Source: an uncultured Acetobacteraceae bacterium
Lineage (GTDB): Bacteria > Pseudomonadota > Alphaproteobacteria > Acetobacterales > Acetobacteraceae
Assembly (NCBI GenBank): GCA_903918315.1
Contig: CAIXEA010000074.1
Location: 1-64,000 of the forward strand
Length of the DNA stretch: 64,000 nt
Direction of reading: 5' to 3'
Program-made: the position numbers and the translations under genes
Shown: piece after piece, positions 29,686 through 39,432 of the stretch
Layout of the letters: each line of letters begins with the position of its first letter
Numbering within the stretch: the first letter of the stretch is position 1
Notes under the pieces: model-generated
What the model was told of the DNA's origin: nothing
The model's database searches: none
Seen by the model: only the letters and a program-made list of their open reading frames with translations

Positions 29686-29828
29686 GTCGCGACCTTGGTC
29701 CCCACCCGCTGGTTTCGCAAGATACGATCAGGTGACGGCGCGCCGCATGCCCGATCCATACCCACCCTTGCACCCCAACCCGACCCAGGAGACGATGGTG
29801 GCCCCAAACCACGGAGGGAAACAAAGCC

Positions 29829-30401
29829 ATGACCGGTCGCGTCGCAATGGTCTCGCTGGAGCGAGCCGCCGAACTGGGCGCCGAAATCGGGCTGCCTGCG
29901 CCGATGGCCACGCGCTCGGCCTTTCGCACCCTCGCCAACAACCCGCCTTTGCTGAAAGCCGTGTTCGGCCAGCTGTCCACCCTGCTGCTGCACAACACCT
30001 TCGACACCCGCCTGCGCGAACTCATGATCATGCGCATCGGCTGGGTCACGGGCTCGGTCTACGAATGGACCCAGCATTGGCGGGTCGCCACCGTCGCCGG
30101 TATCCCCCCGGAAGACGTGCTGGCCGTGCGCGACTGGCAGAACTCCGACCGTCTGTCCGCCGCCGACAAAGCCATCCTGAGGGCAACCGATGAGTCGCTG
30201 GCCGGCAAAACCGTGTCCGACGCCACCTGGGCCGAGGTCACCCAGCACGTCACCGATCCCGCCCAGCAGGTCGAATTCATCGTCGCGATGGGCAACTGGA
30301 CCATGTTCTCCATCCTGTTGCGCAACCTGAAAATCCCGGTCGAAGACGGGGTCGCGATCTGGCCGCCCGACGGCGCCGTCCCCCCGAACGCGGAGGCTTA
30401 A
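29829..30401 (+). CDS. Carboxymuconolactone decarboxylase family protein
   Basis: HNTFDTRLRELMIMRIGWVTGSVYEWTQHWRVA. Confidence 0.85.
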   Translation: MTGRVAMVSLERAAELGAEIGLPAPMATRSAFRTLANNPPLLKAVFGQLSTLLLHNTFDTRLRELMIMRIGWVTGSVYEWTQHWRVATVAGIPPEDVLAVRDWQNSDRLSAADKAILRATDESLAGKTVSDATWAEVTQHVTDPAQQVEFIVAMGNWTMFSILLRNLKIPVEDGVAIWPPDGAVPPNAEA

Positions 30402-30404
30402 ATC

Positions 30405-31358
30405 ATGGCCCGCACCATCGCCGCCGGCATCGGCATCATGGAATATCCCTTCGACACCGCCAGCGGTTTCTGGAAATGGGTCGATCTGTGTGAGGCAGGC
30501 GGGATCGACTCCATCTGGCAAACCGACCGTCTGGTCAGCAAGCAACCTATCCTGGAATGCATGACCGCGCTGGCCGCGATCGCCGGGCGGACGCAGCGGA
30601 TCAAGTTCGGGGTCAACGTCGTCTCCGTCGCAATGCGGGAGCCGCTGTTGCTGGCCAAACAATGCGCCACGCTGGATTTCCTGTCCTCCGGCCGGTTGCT
30701 GCCAGGCTTCGGCATCGGCAGCCCACGCGGCCCAGAATGGACATCGATGCATCTGGATCCCAAGACCCGCGGACGCAAAACCGATGAGGCTCTGGAAATC
30801 ATCGCGCGCTTATGGACCGGGGAGAAACTGGATTACGCGGGCAAATATTTCCAACTGACCGGCGCCTCCATCGCCCCCCTGCCCGTCCAGTCCGATCTGC
30901 CCATGTGGATCGGCGGCTCGTCCGACGCGGCGGTGGCGCGGACGGCGAAATATGGCACCGGCTGGCAGTCCGGCGCGGAAACCCCGGAAACCGTCGGAAA
31001 GGTCATTGCCGCCATCAAAACCGCCCTGGTCGCAGCCGGACGCACAATCGACGAGGATCATTATGGCGCCGCTCTGGCCTATCGCTTTGGGCGTTGGGAT
31101 GACGCCGGCATGCCCAAACTCGCCGCCGCCTACGAAGCCCGCACCGGCCGCGACGCCCGCGAAGCCTTTGCCATCGGCGACGCGGACCTGATCATGAACC
31201 GGCTGGCGGAATATGTAGAGGCCGGGGCATGCAAGTTCATCCTCCGCCCGGTCGCGCAGGGTGATGCCGAGATGATCGATCAGACCAAACGGCTGGTGGA
31301 GGAGATCCTGCCGCGCATGGCTGCACGCTGGCCGAAACCGGCGAAACGGGCGGCGTAA
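30405..31358 (+). CDS. LLM-class flavin-dependent oxidoreductase
   Basis: IDSIWQTDRLVSKQPILECMTALAAIAGRTQRIKFGVNV; bacterial luciferase-like fold. Confidence 0.85.
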   Translation: MARTIAAGIGIMEYPFDTASGFWKWVDLCEAGGIDSIWQTDRLVSKQPILECMTALAAIAGRTQRIKFGVNVVSVAMREPLLLAKQCATLDFLSSGRLLPGFGIGSPRGPEWTSMHLDPKTRGRKTDEALEIIARLWTGEKLDYAGKYFQLTGASIAPLPVQSDLPMWIGGSSDAAVARTAKYGTGWQSGAETPETVGKVIAAIKTALVAAGRTIDEDHYGAALAYRFGRWDDAGMPKLAAAYEARTGRDAREAFAIGDADLIMNRLAEYVEAGACKFILRPVAQGDAEMIDQTKRLVEEILPRMAARWPKPAKRAA

Positions 31359-31379
31359 TCCCGCCCGTTGACGCGATCG

Positions 31380-32204
31380 CTATAACCCCTCGCCAGCCTT
31401 GGCGAAGCGTTCCACCGTCTGCAAATAGGTGTCGATATCGCGATCTTCCGGGGCGGCCATGACGTGCTGCACCCCGGCGTCGCGATACATCGCCAGCGCA
31501 TCCTTCATCTCGTCCACATTATTGGCATTAATGTTGACGCGCAGCGAAATCGTCCAGGCTTCATCCGGGCGGCCGGCGCGCAGGCGCTTGACCATGGACG
31601 CCGCGGCTTCGGGTTTTACGCGGCTGCCATGCCAGCCGTCATTGCGCAGAGCGCGGGCGATGGCGGCGTCGGAGGAACCACCGATCCAGATGGGGATCGG
31701 GGATTGGGGTTGCGGCTGGCTGCGCATGTCTTCGATGACGGCGGGAATGAATTTGGCCTCGAAGCTCACGGGATCTTCGGTCCAAACGGCGCGCATCATG
31801 GCGATGCCCTCATCCATGCGGCGGCCGCGTTCTTTGAATGGAACGCCGAGGGCGTCAAATTCCGCCTCCAGCCAGCCGACACCGCCGCCCAGGATCAAAC
31901 GGCCATTGGACAGGTTGTGCAGGGTGGCAAGCTCCTTCGCCAGAGGCAACGGATGGCGCAGCGGCAGCACCAGCACCGAGGTGCCCAACCGCACCCGGCT
32001 GGTGCAGGCAGCGGCCCAGGTCAGGGTCAGGATCGGATCCCAGAAATTGGGCGACGGCGGATAGCCGCCGGCTTTTGGTACGATGATGTGCTCACTGACC
32101 CAAACATCAGCCAGGCCGAGTGCCTCCGCCTGCATGGCGGCGCGGCGGATGGAGTCCGCGCCTGCCTTGCGGCCGATATGCGGTAGATGAATGCCGAGTT
32201 GCAT
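31380..32204 (-). CDS. LLM-class (TIGR03619-like) oxidoreductase
   Basis: MQLGIHLPHIGRKAG..., RVRLGTSVLVLPLRHPLPLAKELATLHNLSNGRLILGGGVGW. Confidence 0.88.
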   Translation of the reverse strand: MQLGIHLPHIGRKAGADSIRRAAMQAEALGLADVWVSEHIIVPKAGGYPPSPNFWDPILTLTWAAACTSRVRLGTSVLVLPLRHPLPLAKELATLHNLSNGRLILGGGVGWLEAEFDALGVPFKERGRRMDEGIAMMRAVWTEDPVSFEAKFIPAVIEDMRSQPQPQSPIPIWIGGSSDAAIARALRNDGWHGSRVKPEAAASMVKRLRAGRPDEAWTISLRVNINANNVDEMKDALAMYRDAGVQHVMAAPEDRDIDTYLQTVERFAKAGEGL

Positions 32205-32251
32205 GGTTGCCTCCGTTTGGTGATGCGCTGGCGGTCCCGATCAGCGCTCGC

Positions 32252-33512
32252 TTATGACAACAGCGAATCGAGCGCCATCCGATCCAATTTATGCGCCGTG
32301 CCGCCTTTCCAGATGCCGATGATCCGATTCCGATCCTGCAACACCCGCACATTTGCCACCGGATCCCCATCGACCAGCAGCAGATCGGCCAGGAACCCCT
32401 CTCGCACCAGACCCGCTTCGTCACCCAGGCCCATCAGTTCGGCCCCATAGCGGGTCGCGCATATCAGCGCCTCAGTGGGAGAATAACCGAGGTGATTCAC
32501 GAAATGCTCGATATCCCGCGCGTTCTGCCCCTGCGGTGTGCGGGCGAAGCCATAATCACCGCCGATGACGACGCGGATACCGCGCTTGTTCATCGCCCGA
32601 TAGGTGCGGCCAGCCGCTTCCAGGCCCAGGTCGAAGCCGCGCCTGACGCCCGGGTGAATCGTTCCGGGTTGCGCTTCATGCACCGCCGCGTGCAACAGGC
32701 CGATGGCGGGGCCGACGAAGACGCGGTCCTTCGCGGCTTCCAGCATGTCCAACGCCTCTTCATCGGCGTGTTCACAGTGATAGATCACGTCCACCCCAAT
32801 TCCGCACGGCGCGCTTGACGCTTTCCGCGGCGCGGCAGTGGGCGTTGACCATGCGCTGGAAGTCCCGTGCGACGGTGACGCCAGCGCGGATTTCCGCGTC
32901 GCTCATGACGGTGCGGGGCAGCGAGCCGGTCCGGGTATGATCGTCGCCGGAAATATTGAGCTTGATGCTGTCCACCCCTTCGCGCACGCACAGCCGGGCG
33001 AGTTTCGTAACCTCCACCGGCCCATCAGCCACAATGGCGAAACTGTCGCGGAACTGATGCGCCTGGCGTTCATCGCCAAGGCCGCCGGTCACGGTGATCT
33101 CCGGCCCGCAGGCCTTCAGGCGCGGTCCAGGCAGCAGCCCCGCCTCGATCGCATTGCGGATCACCACATCGATGCGCAGCTTGGCCGAAGCAGCGCTGTA
33201 GGCGCTGGTGAATCCGTGATCCAGCAGCAACGCGGCATTGCGGGCGGCTAGCAGCGTGTGCTCTTCCGGCGGGGTGTCGCCGAGGTCGGTGGCGCGGGCC
33301 CCATTGATGAAGGTGATATGGGCATGACCTTCGACCAGTCCGGGCATCAGGGTCATGCCCTTGGCGTCGATCGTATACGCGTCCGGCGCTTCGAACGCGC
33401 CTGGCGTGGCGACGGTGCGGATACGGTCGCCTTCGATCAATACATCCGCTGGAAAGGCGGCGCGACCGGTCCCGTCCCATACGCGGGTATTCTTCAGCAA
33501 GGTGCGGGACAT
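32252..33512 (-). pseudogene. Amidohydrolase family protein, split by an apparent 1-nt frameshift near 32798-32801
   Basis: N-terminal ORF (LIEGDRIRTVATPG...MPGLVEGHAHITF) and C-terminal ORF (VDVIYHCEHADEEAL...LVREGFLADLLLVDGDP) are consecutive parts of one amidohydrolase in different frames. Confidence 0.8.
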
Positions 33513-33580
33513 GGTTTCCTCCGGCCTTATGATCGCGCCCGGCCCCGATACTGAGCCGCGGCCACGCCGGGGCGCAACCC

Positions 33581-35218
33581 TCACCCCGCCTCGCGCTCCT
33601 CAGGCACCGCCGCGACCTTCAACCGCAGGAGCCATGCCCCGAAGCGAGGGTTCGCGGTCAGGACACAGAACGGGATGCCAGCCAGCAGCCCACCCGCCAG
33701 CGGCAAGGCCCATAGAACCGTCGCAAGTCCCGCGCGGGCGAAGCCGGTGAACACGAAGACTCCGACGGCCGTATGCAACCACAGCAGCCGCGCCGCCTCG
33801 GCCCAGGTCACGCCGCGGTCGGAGCGGTTCTGCGGCGTCCAGGCCGGGCGCATGCCCAACAGCAGCCGCACCGTCGTCTCGGTTTTGCTGATCACCGAGA
33901 GCGCATCCATCAGCAGGGTGAACACTGTCTCCGCCATGATCCCCACCAGCAGGGGGGCGGTACCGCCGTAGCGGGCGCGTTGGGCGGGTTTCAGAAGCAC
34001 CTCCAGATACCCCAGAAGCTTCGGCGCATAGATTGCCCCGGCCCAGGCCAGCATCACCGTCAGCACCGCCCCCGCCGGAAACGGGGACTGCCGATCGGCC
34101 GCTGCCGCGAAGGCCGCCGCGAACAGAAAGATCAAATAGAAGGGGGTACAGCCGAACAGAAGGATCGCCTGGATCAGCTGCCATCGACCCATCGGGCGCA
34201 GCCCCGGCATGCGCAGCAGGTGCCGATATTCCAGGTTGCCCGCCAGCCAGCGCAGTTCGCGACGCATGAATTCCGGCAAGGCCGGCGGGTTGGCTTCGAA
34301 CGAGCCATCCTCCTCGGGCAGAAGCCGGATGCCCCAACCGGCGCCCGCCAGCAACGCGGCCTCCACCTGGTCATGCGACAGGATGGGGCGGCCATCCGGC
34401 AGCAGCGGCAACCCGCCATGGGCGCGGAACGGCGCGATCCGCAGCACGGCATTGTGGCCCCAGTAGCAGCACTCGTCCCCCTGCCACCAGGCCAGCGCCG
34501 TCGCCCAGCTGCGCATGCCCGCGCGCATGCCGAACTGAAACAGCCGCGGAAACGCCGACGACGCCGGCAATCCCACCGTCAGATGCTGCACGATGCCGAG
34601 CCGGGGGTTGCCTTCCATCACATGGACCAGGCGCAGCACCGCGCGCGCCGACATCTGGGAGTCGGCGTCGAGGACCAGCATCAGCGCAAACCCCTCCGCA
34701 TGGTGTTCGAGGAAATCCATGATGTTGCCGGCCTTGAACCGCGCATTGTCGGTACGACGGCGATAGCGCACCCGCGCGGGGATGGGATCGGAGGCGCGAA
34801 AGGCGGCGACCGCCGCTTCCTCGGCTGCCGCGGCCGCATCGGTGCTGTCGGACAAAATGAACACCGCGAAGGCCTGCCCCACCCCAGCCGCGTCGAGTTC
34901 ATCCAGCAGCCGGCGGACATGTGGCAGGACAGCGGCCATATCCTCATCGCGCACGGTCAGGCCGATGGCGATACGCGACGATGGGGTCCAGGACGCGGGC
35001 GGCGCGGACGGCGGCGAAGCCCGCATCAGGATCGCGAAACCCGCGACCCCTTGCACGCAACAAAGCCCCACCCAGAGCGAAGCCAGGCCGAAACTCCCCA
35101 TCATCACCGCTTTCGCGACGGTCCAGCCGCCGGGCGCGAGGGCACGTGACATCAGCACGATCAACAGCCCCGCGACCGCAAGGCTGCACAAAGCGACGAT
35201 CAGGCGGCGGACGGCCAT
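33581..35218 (-). CDS. Glucans biosynthesis glucosyltransferase (MdoH/OpgH-like)
   Basis: GLTVRDEDMAAVLPHVRRLLDEL, LDADSQMSARAVLRLVHVME, FRAHGGLPLLPDGRPILSHDQVEAALL; multi-TM. Confidence 0.88.
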   Translation of the reverse strand: MAVRRLIVALCSLAVAGLLIVLMSRALAPGGWTVAKAVMMGSFGLASLWVGLCCVQGVAGFAILMRASPPSAPPASWTPSSRIAIGLTVRDEDMAAVLPHVRRLLDELDAAGVGQAFAVFILSDSTDAAAAAEEAAVAAFRASDPIPARVRYRRRTDNARFKAGNIMDFLEHHAEGFALMLVLDADSQMSARAVLRLVHVMEGNPRLGIVQHLTVGLPASSAFPRLFQFGMRAGMRSWATALAWWQGDECCYWGHNAVLRIAPFRAHGGLPLLPDGRPILSHDQVEAALLAGAGWGIRLLPEEDGSFEANPPALPEFMRRELRWLAGNLEYRHLLRMPGLRPMGRWQLIQAILLFGCTPFYLIFLFAAAFAAAADRQSPFPAGAVLTVMLAWAGAIYAPKLLGYLEVLLKPAQRARYGGTAPLLVGIMAETVFTLLMDALSVISKTETTVRLLLGMRPAWTPQNRSDRGVTWAEAARLLWLHTAVGVFVFTGFARAGLATVLWALPLAGGLLAGIPFCVLTANPRFGAWLLRLKVAAVPEEREAG

Positions 35219-35302
35219 TTTCTATCCAGTCACAGGGCGGGCTTGTCATCAGGCCCCGCCCAATCTGGCGGGTGCGCTGTGTCCTCTATATAGCCAATAC
35301 CA

Positions 35303-36412
35303 ATGCCCAGCACCGTCACACCCCTCGCCGCCGTCGTCCTGCCCCCACGGGAGGGGTTTGGTCCCAATCGATCCGGCGCCATCGGGCTGCTGGCGCGCCG
35401 GCTGACGGGAACACCGGGGTTCCGTACCCTCATTATCGGCGGACCGCAGGACGGGGCCACCTTCCCCGATGTTCCCTTCCAGGCGGTGCGACCCACACGC
35501 TGGTGGCTGGGCAGCACCAATATCCGCTACGCCGTCAGCGTCGCGGCCCGGCTGCGCCGTCTGAAACCGGCCATCATCGAGGTCCATAACCGCCCGGAAA
35601 TCGCCCTCGCTTTGGCCGCGCGGCTACCGAACACCGCTGTGACCTTGATCCTGAACAATGACCCGCAGGGCATGCGCGGCGCGGACACGCCCGCCGAGCG
35701 CGCCACGCTCCTGCGGACGCTGGCACTGGTGCTCACATCCTCCGTCTGGTTGCGTGATCGGCTGCTCGACGGCGTCCCGGCGCCACATCGCGCACCCGTC
35801 GTACTGCCCAACTGCCTGGACCTGCGGGAGCTGCCGCCCGCGGTGCCGAAAGAACCCTTGATCCTGTTCGCCGGCCGCATCGTCGCCGACAAAGGCCCGG
35901 ATGCGTTCGTGGCTGCCTGCGCCGCTGCGTTGCCGCGCCTCCCGGGCTGGCGAGCGGAAATGATCGGAGCCGATCGCTTCCGGCCGGATAGCCCGGATAC
36001 AGCGTTCGTGCAGCAGATCCGCGCTGCCGCGGCGGCGGCGGGTGTCGCCATGCTCGGCTATCGCGACCACCCCGCCGTGCTGGACGCCATGACCCGCGCC
36101 GCCATCGTCATCGTGCCCAGCCGCTGGCCCGAGCCATTCGGTCTGGTGGCGCTGGAGGCCATGGCGGCCGGCGCAGTGCTGATCAGCGCGCCGAATGGGG
36201 GGCTGCCGGAAGTCGGGGGGGATGTCGCCATCTACGCGAATCCCGACCAGCCAATGGACATCGCGGATGCCCTGATGGCCCTGGCCGCCGATGCGCCGAG
36301 GCGGCTGGCTCTGGCCCAGGCCGGGCGCACCCGCGCGGGCCAGTTCGATATGCCGATGATCGCGGCGCAACTCGCCGCGTTGCGGCAAACCGCGATCGAC
36401 GCCCAGGTTTGA
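35303..36412 (+). CDS. Glycosyltransferase family 4 protein
   Basis: LFAGRIVADKGPDAFVAACAAAL, VPSRWPEPFGLVALEAMAAGA. Confidence 0.88.
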   Translation: MPSTVTPLAAVVLPPREGFGPNRSGAIGLLARRLTGTPGFRTLIIGGPQDGATFPDVPFQAVRPTRWWLGSTNIRYAVSVAARLRRLKPAIIEVHNRPEIALALAARLPNTAVTLILNNDPQGMRGADTPAERATLLRTLALVLTSSVWLRDRLLDGVPAPHRAPVVLPNCLDLRELPPAVPKEPLILFAGRIVADKGPDAFVAACAAALPRLPGWRAEMIGADRFRPDSPDTAFVQQIRAAAAAAGVAMLGYRDHPAVLDAMTRAAIVIVPSRWPEPFGLVALEAMAAGAVLISAPNGGLPEVGGDVAIYANPDQPMDIADALMALAADAPRRLALAQAGRTRAGQFDMPMIAAQLAALRQTAIDAQV

Positions 36413-36507
36413 TCGCGCTTGTCCGACCGCACCCCTGCCCAGACTGGCCGATCACCCCGAACGCCCCTATATAGCCGCCCAACAGAACACGTTTCGGAGG
36501 TCCCATC

Positions 36508-37494
36508 ATGGCGGACAATAACGCGGCCGCGACCGATCTGGTGCCGGTGACGGTGCTGACCGGCTACCTCGGCGCCGGCAAGACCACTTTGCTCAATCGC
36601 ATCCTGACCGAACAGCACGGCCGCAAATACGCCGTCGTAATCAACGAATTCGGTGAACTCGGGGTGGACAACGACCTGGTCGTGGACACCGATGAGGAAG
36701 TGTTCGAAATGAACAACGGCTGCATCTGCTGCACCGTGCGCGGCGATCTGATCCGCATCGTCGGCGGGCTGATGAAGCGGCGCGACAAATTCGACGGCAT
36801 CATCATTGAGACCACCGGCCTCGCGAACCCCGCCCCGGTCGCCCAGACCTTCTTCGTCGATGAAGGCGTGAAGGCCAAAACCCGCCTCGATGCCATCGTC
36901 ACCGTGGTAGATGCCAAGAACCTCCCGGCCCGGCTGAAGGACAGCCATGAGGCCGAGGATCAGATCGCCTTCGCCGACGTCATCGTGCTGAACAAGACCG
37001 ACCTCGTCACGCCGGAGGAACTCGAAGCCGTCGAAGCCCAGATCCGCCAGATTAACCGCTTCGCCACCATCCATCGCACCCAGCGCTCGGCGGTGGCGAT
37101 CGACGCCGTGTTGAACCAGGGCGCTTTCGACCTGCAGCGCGTGCTGGCGTTCCAGCCCGACTTCCTGTCCGGCGACGACGATCACACCCATAACGAAGAC
37201 ATCGCGTCCATGAGCTTTGAGCTCGAAACCCCCATCGACCCCGAAAAATTCAACGCCTGGATCGGCGCGCTGCTCCAGGACAAGGGCCAGGACCTGCTGC
37301 GCACCAAGGGCATCCTGTCCTACGAAAACGAAGACCGCCGCTTCGCCTTCCAGGCCGTGCACATGATCGCCGACGGCGATTTCGTGGCCCCCTGGAAAGA
37401 GGGCGAACCGCGCGTCAGCCGCATCGTGTTCATCGGCCGCAACCTCAATCGTCCGCAGCTGCGTCGCGGCTTCCAGGGCTGCGCCGCGGCATGA
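36508..37494 (+). CDS. CobW/P47K-family GTP-binding protein (putative metallochaperone)
   Basis: TGYLGAGKTTLLNRIL, NNGCICCTVRGDL (CxCC), VVLNKTDL. Confidence 0.92.
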   Translation: MADNNAAATDLVPVTVLTGYLGAGKTTLLNRILTEQHGRKYAVVINEFGELGVDNDLVVDTDEEVFEMNNGCICCTVRGDLIRIVGGLMKRRDKFDGIIIETTGLANPAPVAQTFFVDEGVKAKTRLDAIVTVVDAKNLPARLKDSHEAEDQIAFADVIVLNKTDLVTPEELEAVEAQIRQINRFATIHRTQRSAVAIDAVLNQGAFDLQRVLAFQPDFLSGDDDHTHNEDIASMSFELETPIDPEKFNAWIGALLQDKGQDLLRTKGILSYENEDRRFAFQAVHMIADGDFVAPWKEGEPRVSRIVFIGRNLNRPQLRRGFQGCAAA

Positions 37495-38540
37495 GCCAGT
37501 CGAACAAGGCCCAGTTCCGGGTCGAAAGCCAGGGTATCGAGCGTGAACTCGGCGCCTTCGTCGTCAGCGCCACATTCTCCCGCGATGGGCGGATGCTCGC
37601 TTTCGCGCTGGGTGATGGCACGGTGCGGCTCGTCGCGATGGCCAATAGCGGCGACTGGTCAAAGGTCGAAGCGCATGACGGTGGCATCCTGGCGCTGGCG
37701 CCCGACGCGCAACCGTCGGGCTTCATCACCGGCGGGGACGACGGCAAGCTGCGGCGAATTGGCGCGGACGGCGCCATCACCGATATCGCGTCCTTCGGAA
37801 TGCGCTGGGTGGAGCAGGTTGCGACCCATGCCGAAGCCAAGGCCAAGGGCCTGATTGCCGCCGGTGTCGGCAAGGCCGTGCATCTGTTCGACCAGGCTGG
37901 CAAAAAATTGAAGGAGATGGTGCACCCATCGTCCGTCACCGGTCTGGCTTTCGACGCCAAGGGCAAGCGCATCGCAGCGTCCCACTATAATGGCGCGACG
38001 ATGTGGTTCGTCGCCGCCAAGGTGGACAGCCCCCGCAAGCTGGAATGGAAGGGCAGCCACACCGGCCTGGCGCTGCATCCGGACGGCGAAGCGGTGGTGA
38101 CCGCGATGCAGGAAAATGCCCTGCATGGCTGGCGCCTGCCGGAAGGCCAGCACATGCGCATGAGCGGCTATCCCGCCAAGACCGAGTCCCTGTCGTTCAC
38201 CCGCAACGGCAAATGGCTCGCCAGCAGCGGCGCGGATGCGATGGTGCTCTGGCCGTTCTTCGGCGGCGGGCCGATGGGCAAGGCACCGACCGAGCTGGCG
38301 GGTGGCGATGGCATCATCTGCAATCAGGTCGCCTGCCACCCGGTGAACGAGATCGTGGCCGGCGGCTTCGCGGATGGACTGGTCGTCGTGGCCGATATCG
38401 CGTCATCGCGCATCATTCCCGTGGTCCCACCCGATCACGGGCCGATCACGGCACTGGTCTGGAGCCCGGATGGCACGCGACTCGCCGTCGGGACGGAAAC
38501 AGGGTACGCCGCTATCGTGGATTTCGCCGCCCGGGGATGA
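37491..38540 (+). CDS. WD40-repeat beta-propeller protein
   Basis: Repeated blades (FSRDGRMLAFALGDGTVRLV..., WSPDGTRLAVGTETGYAAIVD); 4-bp overlap with the CobW gene. Confidence 0.82.
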   Translation: MSQSNKAQFRVESQGIERELGAFVVSATFSRDGRMLAFALGDGTVRLVAMANSGDWSKVEAHDGGILALAPDAQPSGFITGGDDGKLRRIGADGAITDIASFGMRWVEQVATHAEAKAKGLIAAGVGKAVHLFDQAGKKLKEMVHPSSVTGLAFDAKGKRIAASHYNGATMWFVAAKVDSPRKLEWKGSHTGLALHPDGEAVVTAMQENALHGWRLPEGQHMRMSGYPAKTESLSFTRNGKWLASSGADAMVLWPFFGGGPMGKAPTELAGGDGIICNQVACHPVNEIVAGGFADGLVVVADIASSRIIPVVPPDHGPITALVWSPDGTRLAVGTETGYAAIVDFAARG

Positions 38541-38565
38541 CCCCGCGCGGCTTGTAGACCGGAGG

Positions 38566-39417
38566 ATGACCTTGGCCCTGCAGATGGACACGCTTGCCGC
38601 CCTGCCGAAGGTGAACGGGCCGGTCGTCTACCTCGCGCGGATGGACGAAACGCCGCATTCCTATGCCTATCCGGTGCCACCCGAGATACCGGTGACGAAC
38701 ATCGTCACCGAAACCCGGACAGTGGACATCCACGACATGCGCCCGATTGCCGGCGCGCTGTCACTGGACCGGGAAGGGTTCGCACTGATCAATAGCCCGA
38801 CCGCGGTGCGCGATTTCTACGACGTCGATGAATTGACCCGCGTTTGCTACCCGGAGACCGAGCGCGCGATCATCGCGGCGACCGGTGCCACGCGCGCCAA
38901 GGTGTTCGACCATACGCATCGCCGCCGCAGTTGGGGCGCGCAGGATCATACCCCTGGCATTCCCCGGCTTCCGGTCGCGCGCATCCATGGCGACTACACC
39001 GAGGTGTCGGGCCCGCAGCGGGTGCGCGACATCATGGGCGAGGAGGCGGAGGCGTTGCTGACCCGCCGTTTCGCGATCATCAATCTGTGGCGCCCGATTA
39101 CCGCGCCCTTGCTGGATGCGCCGCTGGCGCTCTGCCACGCGCAAACCGTCGCGCCAGATGATCTGGTCACACATAATCTGATTTACCGTGATCGCGTCGG
39201 TGAGATTTTCGCGATGACGCACAACCCCGCGCATCGCTGGTTTTACGCCCCGGCGATGCGGATGGATGAGGCGCTGTTGCTGAAGTGCTATGACTCCGAG
39301 CGCGACGGCCGAGCTCGGTTCATGCCGCATACATCGTTTGAGGATCCGACCGCGCCGGCTGATCGCCTGCCGCGGGAGAGTATTGAGCTGCGCGTGCTGG
39401 TGTTTTTCGACCAGTAG
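38566..39417 (+). CDS. CmcJ/NvfI family oxidoreductase
   Basis: RRSWGAQDHTPGIPRLPVARIHGDYTEVSGPQRV..., INLWRPITAPLLDAPLALCHAQTV; start trimmed to 38566. Confidence 0.8.
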   Translation: MTLALQMDTLAALPKVNGPVVYLARMDETPHSYAYPVPPEIPVTNIVTETRTVDIHDMRPIAGALSLDREGFALINSPTAVRDFYDVDELTRVCYPETERAIIAATGATRAKVFDHTHRRRSWGAQDHTPGIPRLPVARIHGDYTEVSGPQRVRDIMGEEAEALLTRRFAIINLWRPITAPLLDAPLALCHAQTVAPDDLVTHNLIYRDRVGEIFAMTHNPAHRWFYAPAMRMDEALLLKCYDSERDGRARFMPHTSFEDPTAPADRLPRESIELRVLVFFDQ

Positions 39418-39432
39418 GGGCGCAGGGCGGCG

